64,000 nt of DNA from Streptomyces sp. NBC_00459. Its GTDB lineage: Bacteria; Actinomycetota; Actinomycetes; Streptomycetales; Streptomycetaceae. The stretch's first letter is position 1. Each line of letters begins with the position of its first letter. The notes under the pieces are model-generated. The model was not told the origin of the DNA. It did no database searches and saw nothing but the letters and a program-made list of their open reading frames with translations. A program made the translations under genes and the position numbers. Positions 1 through 7,597 of the stretch are shown here, one piece after another. The stretch is taken from NCBI RefSeq assembly GCF_036013955.1, contig NZ_CP107903.1, positions 620,001 to 684,000 of the forward strand, in the 5' to 3' direction.

Positions 1-22
1 ACCTCGCCTCACTGGCCGACTA

Positions 23-96
23 GCCCCTGAAAGGCTCGCGGAGCGCGCTTTCAGGGGCGCGGGGAACTGCGCGACCAGCCCCCGCGGGCCCGCAGC
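23..96. repeat. Streptomyces dispersed palindromic repeat / terminator
   Basis: Inverted arms GCCCCTGAAAG (23-33) and CTTTCAGGGGC (48-58) enclose a 14-base loop. They are followed by GCGGGGAACTGCGCGACCAG and a C-run. I recognise this string as a widely dispersed intergenic repeat of Streptomyces genomes, usually at the 3' ends of genes. Here it sits just past the ssuD stop codon (124) and would serve as the operon's transcription terminator on the minus strand. The hairpin is seen directly; the family identity is from memory. Confidence 0.75.
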
Positions 97-123
97 ATGC
101 GAACTGCCGATCTCGCGGAGCGC

Positions 124-1269
124 CTAGCTCGCGAACGGCACCTGTGCCGCCGGGGCGGCGGCCGACGCGAACGGATGCCGCCACAGCCCCCGCGCGGCCA
201 GCCTCGGCAGCACCCCCTCGCCGAACCAGTACGCCTCCTCCAGATGCGGATAGCCGGAGAGGACGAACTCGTCGATGCCCAGGGCGTGGTACTCGGCGAT
301 ACGGTCGGCGACCTCGTCGTGGCTGCCGACGAGCGCGGTGCCGGCGCCGCCGCGCACCAGGCCGATACCGGCCCAGAGGTTGGGGTGGATCTCCAGCCCG
401 TCCCGGTTGCCGCCGCCGTGCAGGGCGAGCATCCGCTGCTGCCCCTCCGACTCGCTGCGGGCGAGGCCGGCCTGGATGTCCCGTACGGTCCCCGGGTCGA
501 AGCCCGCGAGGATCCGGTCCGCCTCCGCCCACGCCGCCTCGGCGGTGTCGCGGGTGATGACGTGCAGCCGGATGCCGAACCGCAGGGTGCGCCCCTGCCT
601 GGCGGCCAGCCCTCTGACCCAGGCGATCTTCTCGGCGACCTGTGCGGGCGGTTCGCCCCAGGTGAGGTACACGTCGACGTACCGGGCGGCGACCTCACCG
701 GCGATGGGTGAGGAGCCCCCGAAGTAGACCTCGGGGACCGGATCGGGCACCCGGGCCAGCTTCGCGTCCTCGACGCGGAGGTGTTCGCCGGTCAGGTCGA
801 CCGTCTTGCCCTCCCACAACTCCCTTACGACTTCGAGGAATTCGCCGGTACGACGATAACGGGCGTCCTTGTCGAGAAAGTCGCCGTAGGCCTTCTGCTC
901 ATGGCTCTCGCCGCCCGTGACCACGTTGAGGAGGAGCCGTCCGCCGGTCTGGCGCTGGAAGGTGGACGCCATCTGCGCGGCGAGGGTCGGGGAGACGAAG
1001 CCGGGGCGGAAGGCGACCAGGAACTTCAGTCGCTCGGTGTGCTGGCTGACCATCGCGGTGGTCAGCCAGGCGTCCTCGCACCAGGCACCGGTGGGGGTGA
1101 GCGCGCCGACGAAGCCCAGGTCCTCGGCGGCGCGGGCGATCTGACTCAGATAGGCGACCGTCGGCGGCCGGTTCTGTCCGAAGGCGGTGGCCGGGGTGCC
1201 GTGGCCGCCGCCGACGACATGGCGGCTGTCGCCGTTTGTGGGGAGGAACCAGTGGAAGGTGAGGGACAC
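124..1269 (-). CDS. ssuD: FMNH2-dependent alkanesulfonate monooxygenase (SsuD-like)
   Basis: 381-residue luciferase-like (LLM) flavin monooxygenase, the usual SsuD length. It would use FMNH2 and O2 to cleave alkanesulfonates to aldehyde plus sulfite in the cytoplasm. The N-terminus (SLTFHWFLPTNGDSRHVVGG) and the segments LLLNVVTGG and EVYFGGSS are typical SsuD features. The start is GTG with GGAG upstream. It is the last of four co-directional genes (sfnG, ssuE, sfnB, ssuD) and lies 45 bp from the sfnB stop; the FMN reductase encoded upstream would supply its reduced flavin. Its likely role is to take methanesulfonate, formed by the sfnG step, to sulfite. Exact substrate range cannot be read from sequence; other sulfonates are possible. 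Confidence 0.9.
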   Translation of the reverse strand: MSLTFHWFLPTNGDSRHVVGGGHGTPATAFGQNRPPTVAYLSQIARAAEDLGFVGALTPTGAWCEDAWLTTAMVSQHTERLKFLVAFRPGFVSPTLAAQMASTFQRQTGGRLLLNVVTGGESHEQKAYGDFLDKDARYRRTGEFLEVVRELWEGKTVDLTGEHLRVEDAKLARVPDPVPEVYFGGSSPIAGEVAARYVDVYLTWGEPPAQVAEKIAWVRGLAARQGRTLRFGIRLHVITRDTAEAAWAEADRILAGFDPGTVRDIQAGLARSESEGQQRMLALHGGGNRDGLEIHPNLWAGIGLVRGGAGTALVGSHDEVADRIAEYHALGIDEFVLSGYPHLEEAYWFGEGVLPRLAARGLWRHPFASAAAPAAQVPFAS

Positions 1270-1314
1270 CGAAGATCTCCGATCGGGAACGTCGCGTACG
1301 TGGCGCAGGTCGCG

Positions 1315-2499
1315 TTACAGCAGTCCGTGCCGGGGCGGTCTTGTGCCGTTCAGCACGTAGCGGCCGATGTGCTGGATCTTCCAGCGGGCCGGGTCGTGCA
1401 GGGTGTGGGTGCGGGCGTCCCGCCAATGCCGGTGCAGGTTCAGGGAGTTGAGGGCCGAGCGGGTTCCGGCGACCTCGAAGAGGGCCCCGGTGATCTCCAC
1501 GGCGGTGGTCGTCGCGTGCGCCTTCGCGACGGCCACCGCGATGGACGCCTCGGCCGCCGAGTCGTCGGTGAGGTCGGCGCCGGCCGCGTCCACGGCACGG
1601 GCCGCCTCGCGCAGCAGCGCCTCGGACGCCCGTAGCTGGACGGCGAGTTCACCGAACCGCTGGATCAGCAGCGGGTCGTCGGCGGCGGTCTCGGCGCCGC
1701 TCTCGAACCAGGGCCGGCTCTTGCTCCGGACGAACTCCGCGGCCTCGGCGAGCGCGCCCCCGGCGATACCCACGTCGATGGCGGTGTGCAGCAACTGCGC
1801 TACGGCGCCGTGGAGTTGCGGCCCCTGGAAGGTGAGGTGGTGCGGGAGGACCCGGTCGGCCGGGACGGGGACCGCGTCGAGCCGGACGGTGCCACTGGCC
1901 GTCGTGCGCTGGCCCATGCCGTCCCAGTCGTCCACGACCGTGAGGCCGGGCGCGTCGTGCGGGACGTACGCCACGTGCAGGTTGTCGTCCTCGGCGCGGG
2001 CGAGGACCGGGACCCAGTGGGCGAACAGAGCGCCGGTGGAGTAGTGCTTCACGCCGGTCAGCGTGAACGAGCCGTCGGGCCGCCGGTCCAGGCGGGTCCG
2101 GATGTCCTGGACGTGTTTGGTGCCCGCCTCCGACTGGGCGTTGCCGAACCGACGCCCCGCGAGGATCTCCCCGAAGAAGAACTCCCTTTGTTCCGCAGTT
2201 CCCTGACGGCGGATCACATTGACGTACACGAAGTGGTTCTGCGGGATCTGGGCGAGGCTGGCGTCGGCCGAGGCGAGCAGCCGGAAGATCTCGGCCAGGG
2301 TCTCCTGGCGCACGTCCGCTCCCCCGTACTCGGCGGGCACGGTGACCGCGAGCAGTCCCGAGGCCGAGAGGCGGTCCAACTCCGCTCGTGGGAGACGACG
2401 TTCGGCGTCCCGCGCGGCGGCCCCGGTGCGGAACTCGTCCGCCAGGGCCGCCGCCACGGTCAGGGCCTCCACGTCGTCGGCGACGACTTTCGCGGTCAT
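1315..2499 (-). CDS. sfnB: SfnB-family sulfur acquisition oxidoreductase (acyl-CoA dehydrogenase fold)
   Basis: 394 residues with the flavin-dependent acyl-CoA dehydrogenase/DszC-type fold. The substrate-loop segment NAQSEAGTKHVQDI and a C-terminal WKIQHIGRYVLNGTRPPRHG tail are those of the SfnB family found in sulfone/sulfonate gene clusters. The ATG at 2499 is preferred because the frame upstream is a shadow of ssuE. It begins 5 bp after the ssuE stop, so the two are translationally linked and the reductase probably feeds it flavin. In Pseudomonas, SfnB is encoded with dimethyl sulfone oxidation genes, but its reaction is poorly defined; a role as flavin monooxygenase or desulfurase on a C-S compound is inference. 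Confidence 0.85.
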   Translation of the reverse strand: MTAKVVADDVEALTVAAALADEFRTGAAARDAERRLPRAELDRLSASGLLAVTVPAEYGGADVRQETLAEIFRLLASADASLAQIPQNHFVYVNVIRRQGTAEQREFFFGEILAGRRFGNAQSEAGTKHVQDIRTRLDRRPDGSFTLTGVKHYSTGALFAHWVPVLARAEDDNLHVAYVPHDAPGLTVVDDWDGMGQRTTASGTVRLDAVPVPADRVLPHHLTFQGPQLHGAVAQLLHTAIDVGIAGGALAEAAEFVRSKSRPWFESGAETAADDPLLIQRFGELAVQLRASEALLREAARAVDAAGADLTDDSAAEASIAVAVAKAHATTTAVEITGALFEVAGTRSALNSLNLHRHWRDARTHTLHDPARWKIQHIGRYVLNGTRPPRHGLL

Positions 2500-2504
2500 G
2501 GGAG

Positions 2505-3059
2505 TCAGACCGCCGCGGCGAGGAGCGGGGAGCGGCCGAGCGCTGCCGAGAACTGGTCCAGGACCTGGGTGAGGGCCTCGGCGGTGGCCGGGGCGACCGC
2601 GATGGAGCCGTCCTCGTGTGCGGTGATGTCCTTGTCGAGGGTGAACCATCCCTGGACGATGTGGGCGGCGCCCATGGAGTTGAGGACCGGCCGCAGCGCG
2701 TAGTCGATGGCCAGGACGTGGGCGGTGCTGCCTCCGGTGGCCAGCGGCAGCACGGTCTTGCCGGTGAGGGCGTACTGCGGGAGCAGGTCGAGGAGCGCCT
2801 TGAGGACACCGGAGTAGGACGCCTTGTAGACCGGGGTGCCGACGACGACACCGTCGGCGCGTGCGAACAGCTCGGTGGCCTCGACGATCGCCGGGTGCCG
2901 GAAGTCGGCCCCGAGCAGGGCCTCGGCGGGGATCGTGCGTACGTCGAGCGGGATCACCTCGTGTCCCTGGGCGGCCAGGCGGGTGTCCAGGTGGCGCAGG
3001 AGCTTTCCGGTGCGGGAGGAGACGGAGGGGCTGCCGGAGACGGACAGGATGGTGGCCAT
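2505..3059 (-). CDS. ssuE: NAD(P)H-dependent FMN reductase (SsuE-like)
   Basis: 184-residue flavodoxin-fold reductase. It starts MATILSVSGSPSVSSRTGKL, with the phosphate-binding GSPS segment and the GTPVYKASYSGVLKALLDLLP stretch typical of SsuE. It reduces FMN with NAD(P)H to supply free FMNH2 to two-component monooxygenases. Here three possible clients (SfnG, SfnB, SsuD) are encoded in the same transcription unit, so one reductase probably serves all. The gene follows sfnG by 79 bp and precedes sfnB by 5 bp. Confidence 0.92.
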   Translation of the reverse strand: MATILSVSGSPSVSSRTGKLLRHLDTRLAAQGHEVIPLDVRTIPAEALLGADFRHPAIVEATELFARADGVVVGTPVYKASYSGVLKALLDLLPQYALTGKTVLPLATGGSTAHVLAIDYALRPVLNSMGAAHIVQGWFTLDKDITAHEDGSIAVAPATAEALTQVLDQFSAALGRSPLLAAAV

Positions 3060-3138
3060 GGGGTCCTCTTTCGGGAGGCTTGCCGGGGTTCCGGGGAGCC
3101 TGTGGGGTGGCAGGCGTCCCGGGCGAGCGGGACGGGCG

Positions 3139-4260
3139 TCAGGCGTGGACCGCTACGGACTCGGGCTCGTTCTGCGGGAGTTGGGCCTCGAGTTCACGGA
3201 CCAGGGGCAGGACCCTACGGCCGAAGTACTCGACGTCCTCGTGGTAGTGGAGGAAGCCGAGGAGGAGCAGGTCGACGCCGAGCCTCTTGTAGGCGACGAT
3301 CCGCTCGGCGATCTGTTCCGGGGTGCCGATGAGCCCCGTACGGAAGCCGTCGTTGTACTGGACGAGGTCCTCGAAGGTGGAGTCCTGCCACATGCCCTTG
3401 CCGTCGGCGGCGGACTGTCCGGCCTGCTTGACGGCGGCGCCGAACCCCTCGACGGCCTCCCGGTCGGCGTTGGCGACGATCTCGCGGAGCGTCTCGCGGG
3501 CCTCGGCCTCGGTGTCACGGGCGATCAGGAAGCCGTTGAGGCCGAACTTCGGTGCGCGGCGGCCGACCTGGGCCGCCGATGCCCGTACGTCGGCGATCTG
3601 CTCGACGACTCCGTCGAAGTCCTTGCCGTTGGAGAAGTACCAGTCGGAGACCCGGCCCGCCATGGCGCGGGCGGCGGTCGAGTTGCCGCCCTGGAAGATC
3701 TCGGGGTGCGGGCGTTCGGGGGTGTTGAGGGGCTTGGGCTTGAGGGAGAAGTCGCGCAACCGGTAAAAGTCACCGGCGAGTTCGGTGTGGTCCTCGGTCC
3801 AGATCTGACGGAGGGCCTGGATGAACTCCTCGGAGCGGCGGTAGCGCTCGTCGTGCTCCAGCCAGGGCTCGCCGAGCGCGGTGAACTCGCCCTTGAACCA
3901 GCCGCTGACGACGTTCACGGCGAAGCGGCCGTTCGACAGGTGGTCGGCGGTGGCGCCGAGTTTGGCGAGGACACCGGGGTGCCAGAGGCCGGGGTGGACG
4001 GCGGCGATGACCTTCAGACGCTGGGTGGCGAGGAGCAGGGCGAGGCTGAAGCTGGTCGACTCGTGCTGGAACTCGGCGCCGTAGCTGGCCATGTAGCGGA
4101 CCTGGCTGAGCGCGTACTCGAAGCCGTTGTTCTCGGCGAGAACGGCGAGTTCGCGGTTGTATTCGTATCCCCAGTCGGTGCGCTGCTCGATCCGGCTGGT
4201 GACGAGTCCGCCACTGACGTTGGGGACCCAGTAGGCGAATTTCACGGGCTCTGCGGACAT
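3139..4260 (-). CDS. sfnG: FMNH2-dependent dimethyl sulfone monooxygenase SfnG
   Basis: 373-residue LLM-family flavin monooxygenase. The N-terminus KFAYWVPNVSGGLVTSRIEQ and the stretches AAVHPGLWHPGVLAK, NVVSGWFKGEFTALGEPW and EIFQGGNSTAARAMAGRVSD match the SfnG subfamily rather than SsuD. SfnG converts dimethyl sulfone to methanesulfinate with FMNH2 and O2. The ATG at 4260 is chosen because everything upstream in the frame overlaps the leader region. It is the first large gene of the sulfur operon and lies 116 bp downstream of the leader-peptide stop codon, the position expected for a gene controlled by leader translation. Confidence 0.9.
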   Translation of the reverse strand: MSAEPVKFAYWVPNVSGGLVTSRIEQRTDWGYEYNRELAVLAENNGFEYALSQVRYMASYGAEFQHESTSFSLALLLATQRLKVIAAVHPGLWHPGVLAKLGATADHLSNGRFAVNVVSGWFKGEFTALGEPWLEHDERYRRSEEFIQALRQIWTEDHTELAGDFYRLRDFSLKPKPLNTPERPHPEIFQGGNSTAARAMAGRVSDWYFSNGKDFDGVVEQIADVRASAAQVGRRAPKFGLNGFLIARDTEAEARETLREIVANADREAVEGFGAAVKQAGQSAADGKGMWQDSTFEDLVQYNDGFRTGLIGTPEQIAERIVAYKRLGVDLLLLGFLHYHEDVEYFGRRVLPLVRELEAQLPQNEPESVAVHA

Positions 4261-4376
4261 GCGGAACTCCTGTTGCGGAATGCGTTTTCGGGCACGCCAA
4301 TTCCCGTCCGGAGCGAAGTCCGGCAATTTCCAGGCGGTTGCGGAAACGGAACGGGCGCGGCGGATCGGGACGAGGA

Positions 4377-4460
4377 TCAGGCCGCGGAGCAACAGGAGGC
4401 GCTGGAGACGCGCGCGAGGTCGACGTGGCGTCGCCGCGTGAGGTCCAGTCGCATCTTCAT
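4377..4460 (-). CDS. Cys-Cys leader peptide of the sulfur operon
   Basis: A 27-codon minus-strand reading frame starts ATG at 4460 and ends TGA at 4377-4379. The peptide contains the block RRRHVDLARVSSASCC, with paired cysteines at residues 23-24 followed by SAA and stop. The R-H-x-D-L-x-R...CC pattern is that of the short leader peptides that precede actinobacterial sulfur-assimilation genes. In mycobacteria, upstream frames with Cys runs make downstream expression cysteine-responsive. A promoter candidate puts the transcript start next to the ATG, so the peptide may be translated leaderless. It should report Cys-tRNA supply to sfnG-ssuE-sfnB-ssuD. Peptide and position are seen; the mechanism is inferred from the family. 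Confidence 0.82.
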   Translation of the reverse strand: MKMRLDLTRRRHVDLARVSSASCCSAA

Positions 4461-4467
4461 GTCGTCG

Positions 4468-4497
4468 ATCGTGACAGTCACCGAAGACGGCAGTCAA
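4468..4497 (-). promoter_or_regulatory. Candidate promoter of leader peptide-sfnG operon
   Basis: On the minus strand a -35 TTGACT (4492-4497) and a weak -10 CACGAT (4468-4473) are separated by 18 bp. Initiation 6-7 bases downstream would fall at about 4461-4462, one or two bases before the leader ATG at 4460, giving an essentially leaderless transcript. Boxes are read by eye. Confidence 0.45.
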
Positions 4498-4536
4498 GGA
4501 AAACCCGACCGGTCTCGTATCGCGGACCACCTGATT

Positions 4537-4550
4537 TCACGAAGGCGTGA
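4537..4550. promoter_or_regulatory. Dyad in divergent lysR/sfnG promoter region
   Basis: TCACG-AAGG-CGTGA is a perfect 5-4-5 inverted repeat between the sulfur operon promoter (about 40 bp away) and the LysR gene start at 4598. Its size and place suit a LysR-type binding half or autoregulatory site. Binding is inference. Confidence 0.35.
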
Positions 4551-4597
4551 CAGGGAAACCCTTGAACCGCTCCCTCGGACGCCCGCATTCTGCTGCG

Positions 4598-5524
4598 GTG
4601 CGTATTGAACAGCTGGAATACATCGCGGCGGTCACCCGGCTCGGTTCACTGCGCCGGGCGGCGGAGGAACTCCGCCTGTCGCAGCCCGCGTTGAGCGAGA
4701 CCGTGCGCAATCTGGAGCGGGAACTCGGGGTCGACCTGCTGGAGCGGAAACGGTCCGGGGCGACGATGAGCGCGGAGGGCCAGGAACTGCTGCCGCACAT
4801 CATCGACGTCCTCGACGCGGTGGACCGGCTGCGAGGCGCCGCGGGCGAACAGCACCGCATCAGCCGTATGGTGCGCGTCGGCACGGTGAACGCGGCGACC
4901 GTGCCGCTGCTCATCCCCGCCGTACGGGAGTTCCGCGCGACGCACGAGCTGACACAGGTGGAGGTGGTGGACGTACAGCAGGCGGAGATCCACCGGGGGC
5001 TCACCGAGGGCGGTTTCGACCTCGGACTGGTGAACCAGCTGGAGGGCGACGACGTCCCCGCCGGCTTTGAGAGCACCGAACTGCTGCGCGGACGGCCCGT
5101 GGTGTGCGTACGTCCGGACAGTCCCCTCGCGGCCCGGGCGGCGGTGTCGGTGGCCGATCTGCTCGCCGGGCCGCTGATCGCGATGCGCTCCGGTTACGTC
5201 ATGCACCGCTATCTGCACCGGCTGCTGGAGGGCCACGGCGCGGCCTTCGCGTACTCCACGGACGGCGCCGAGATGGGCAAGCTGATGGTCGCGGAAGGGC
5301 TCGGGGCGACGGTGCTGCCCGACTTCAGCGTGATCGGCGACCCACTGGAACGGCACGGCATCCTCACCTACCGGCCGATCGCGGAGGACGACACCACCCA
5401 GGTGCTGCTGACCCTCCAGCGCCGCCGCGCGGAGTCCGTACCCCTGGCCGCGCGCGATCTGCACGAGGTGTTCGTGCGAAGAGCCGGGGAGCTGGGCGGA
5501 ACACTCACCGTGCAGGGTGGATGA
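4598..5524 (+). CDS. LysR-family transcriptional regulator
   Basis: 308 residues. The N-terminal winged helix (RIEQLEYIAAVTRLGSLRRA...LSQPALSETVRNLERELGV, residues 2-65) is followed by a periplasmic-binding-protein-like effector domain. The GTG at 4598 is chosen: the homology starts at this codon, and the preceding 17 in-frame codons read through promoter sequence. It is transcribed divergently from the leader-sfnG operon, the classic arrangement for a LysR activator of its neighbour. It may therefore be a sulfur-responsive regulator like CysB/Cbl/SfnR partners, although nothing in the sequence identifies the effector. Confidence 0.88.
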   Translation: MRIEQLEYIAAVTRLGSLRRAAEELRLSQPALSETVRNLERELGVDLLERKRSGATMSAEGQELLPHIIDVLDAVDRLRGAAGEQHRISRMVRVGTVNAATVPLLIPAVREFRATHELTQVEVVDVQQAEIHRGLTEGGFDLGLVNQLEGDDVPAGFESTELLRGRPVVCVRPDSPLAARAAVSVADLLAGPLIAMRSGYVMHRYLHRLLEGHGAAFAYSTDGAEMGKLMVAEGLGATVLPDFSVIGDPLERHGILTYRPIAEDDTTQVLLTLQRRRAESVPLAARDLHEVFVRRAGELGGTLTVQGG

Positions 5525-5639
5525 CACAGAATCACCGCACTGCACATAAGGGATGAATAAGAGCACAATGTGAGTAAGCGGCGTTCACCGCATACCGCAA
5601 CAGAAGCGGTCGGGCCTGCACAGTCGAAGGAGACGAGTC

Positions 5640-6080
5640 ATGGCCAATGTCTCGCACACCAGAGGCGACATCCACAGTCACCCTGATGTATCCGAAATGC
5701 GGGCACGGTACGCCCGTATGCTCGGCGGTCGCGATGTGGCGCTCGTGGACGGACCGGTGTTCCTCGTCGGTCTGTACTGCGCGGCATCCCCGTGGATCCT
5801 CCACTACACGACAAGCCAGCCCCCGCTCGTGACCCACAACCTGATCATGGGCATCGCGATCGGTCTGCTGGCCCTCGGGTTCACCAACACTCCGGAACGC
5901 ATGTACGGCCTCAGCGGGGCCCTGTGCGCGATGGGCATCTGGATGATCGTCTCGCCGTGGATCGTCGGCGACAGTCCGGACGCGGGTGTCGTGCTGAACA
6001 ACGTCATCATCGGCGCCCTGGCCCTGTTCCTGGGGCTGTTGAGTGCGGGCGCGACAGCGAGAAGTGCTCCCAGGGCGTAG
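5640..6080 (+). CDS. SPW-repeat membrane protein
   Basis: 146 residues with about 30-40 polar N-terminal residues and then four hydrophobic segments. Two copies of the SPW motif are visible (ASPWILHY and VSPWIVGD), each at the end of a membrane helix, defining the SPW repeat family. The ATG has GAAGGAGA upstream. Function is unknown in the family; it is an integral membrane protein often encoded near stress genes. A 13-bp-stem hairpin follows at 6099-6125. Confidence 0.8.
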   Translation: MANVSHTRGDIHSHPDVSEMRARYARMLGGRDVALVDGPVFLVGLYCAASPWILHYTTSQPPLVTHNLIMGIAIGLLALGFTNTPERMYGLSGALCAMGIWMIVSPWIVGDSPDAGVVLNNVIIGALALFLGLLSAGATARSAPRA

Positions 6081-6098
6081 GTGGGCACAGACGGAAGC

Positions 6099-6125
6099 GG
6101 CCCGGTCCCTGCCAGGGACCGGGCC
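6099..6125 (+). terminator. Hairpin terminator after SPW gene
   Basis: GGCCCGGTCCCTG (6099-6111) and CAGGGACCGGGCC (6113-6125) form a 13-bp stem around a single base, 19 bp past the stop codon at 6080. There is no T-run, as is usual in Streptomyces. Confidence 0.7.
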
Positions 6126-6205
6126 CGCTCGCCTCTCAGCGGACTGTCCCGGGCCACAGCGGGCAGGAGACAGGAGGTAGCCAATACCGGCGAAGTGGGG
6201 CGGAA

Positions 6206-6490
6206 ATGACGATCTCGAGCATCATCGGTGCCATCATCATCGGCACTGTCATCGGCATCCTGGGTCGGCTCGTCATCCCGGGGCGCCAGCGCATCGGAAT
6301 CCTCTGGACGATCGTCGTCGGCATCGCGGCCGCGCTCCTCGGATCGGCGATCGCCGCCGGGTTCGACGTGTCGGACACGGACGGAATCGACTGGGTCGAG
6401 TGGCTCATCCAGATCGGGCTCGCCGGCCTCGGCGTGGCCGCGCTGGACCGGGCGAAGGCGCCGCGCCGCGCACACAGCAGGCGGCGGTGA
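6206..6490 (+). CDS. GlsB/YeaQ/YmgE-family stress membrane protein
   Basis: 94 residues. It shows a Gly/Ile-rich helix with the GxxxG pattern (SSIIGAIIIGTVIGILGRL), the family's RLVIPGRQ-type turn, a second helix (GILWTIVVGIAAALLGSAIA) and a third near WLIQIGLAGLGVAAL. This is the small three-helix membrane family linked to general stress in enterobacteria and used as a stress marker elsewhere. ATG at 6206 follows a G-rich stretch (GTGGGGCGG). It ends with a basic cytoplasmic tail. It is probably an independent unit, since a terminator precedes it. Confidence 0.82.
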   Translation: MTISSIIGAIIIGTVIGILGRLVIPGRQRIGILWTIVVGIAAALLGSAIAAGFDVSDTDGIDWVEWLIQIGLAGLGVAALDRAKAPRRAHSRRR

Positions 6491-6681
6491 GAACGATAGG
6501 CATCGGGAGCGACCGGCGCTCACCGGACCGGCGCCGGGCAGTCGTCCGAGACGTCGAAACTCCGTTGCGGGCAGCGAACGACCGGGGCTAGCTTCGGCGG
6601 GCCCACCGCACCGTGCCGACGACCGGCGCGGTGCGGCCGTCGTACTGCCCGTACGGCCCCACTCACCGTCACGGAGACCTC

Positions 6682-7563
6682 TTGCCCCCGCGCATCACCG
6701 CACTCACCGATCCCGAACCCGGCGCTTCGAGCCGACGGCTCGCCTGGCTGGCGGCGGATCCGGGCGGTGTACCCCTCGGCTCCGCCTTCCTGCGTCTGTT
6801 CACCAGGGAGGGCCAGGAACATCTCGCCGAGCTGGAGATCGCGGTCCACCGCTCCGAACGCCGGCAAGGGGTCGGCACCCGGCTCCTGGAGGCCGCCGTC
6901 ATCGCGGCCCGGAGTGACGGACGACGGTCGGTCGTGGCACAGGCCGAGGAGGGCTCCCCCGGCGACCGATTCCTGGCGGACCGGGGTTTTCGCCGGGTGC
7001 TGACACTGACGTACGCCCGTCTGGTGCTCGCCGACGCCGACCTCACGGAGATCTCCCGCCTCGCCGAACTCCCGCACCCCGGCTATCTGTTGACGACCTG
7101 GGAGGGCGCCGTGCCGCCCGAGCTGGCACAGAGCTACGCCGACTCGCACCGCGCCATGGACGACATGCCGATGGAGGACACCGACTACGGCACGGTCGTC
7201 TGGGACGTCGACCGAGTCCTGGCGGCGGCCGAGGCCGTCGCCGGGCGCGGGGACCTGCTGCACACCGTGGCCGCGCTGGATACGACGGACGGATCGGTCG
7301 TCGGCTTCTCCGAGCTGGTGGTGCCGGGCGACGGACAGGGAGACGGGCAGCACTACGGTACGGCGGTACTGCCCGAGCACCGCGGACACGGCCTCGGCCG
7401 CTGGATGAAGGCCGAGTCGATCCGCCGGGCCCGTCGGCGCCACCCCGGGCTCACCGGGCTGCTCACCGACACCGCGACCGGCAACGCGCCGATGCTCGGC
7501 ATCAACGACGAGCTGGGATACGCGCCCACGCACAGGGCGGTGGAGTACCAGCTCGGGCTGTGA
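6682..7563 (+). CDS. GNAT-family N-acetyltransferase (tandem domains)
   Basis: About 293 residues from the TTG at 6682, which has GGAG 5 bases upstream; an ATG at 6613 would add 23 residues and lacks a good site. Two GNAT modules are visible. The first carries VHRSERRQGVGTRLLEAA (acetyl-CoA loop Q/RxxGxG/A). The second carries LPEHRGHGLGRWMKAESI near the C-terminus. Double-GNAT proteins of this type resemble actinobacterial mycothiol-synthase-like or antibiotic-modifying enzymes, but the substrate is unknown. Three unrelated GNAT genes occur within 3.4 kb. Confidence 0.8.
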   Translation: MPPRITALTDPEPGASSRRLAWLAADPGGVPLGSAFLRLFTREGQEHLAELEIAVHRSERRQGVGTRLLEAAVIAARSDGRRSVVAQAEEGSPGDRFLADRGFRRVLTLTYARLVLADADLTEISRLAELPHPGYLLTTWEGAVPPELAQSYADSHRAMDDMPMEDTDYGTVVWDVDRVLAAAEAVAGRGDLLHTVAALDTTDGSVVGFSELVVPGDGQGDGQHYGTAVLPEHRGHGLGRWMKAESIRRARRRHPGLTGLLTDTATGNAPMLGINDELGYAPTHRAVEYQLGL

Positions 7564-7597
7564 GACCGGCGCCGCCCGGCGACCCGGCCGCCACGGG

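Noticed and set aside
2836..4608. 590-codon plus-strand frame opposite sfnG
   Set aside because: Shadow of the well-supported sfnG and ssuE genes, and it would run through the leader-peptide promoter.
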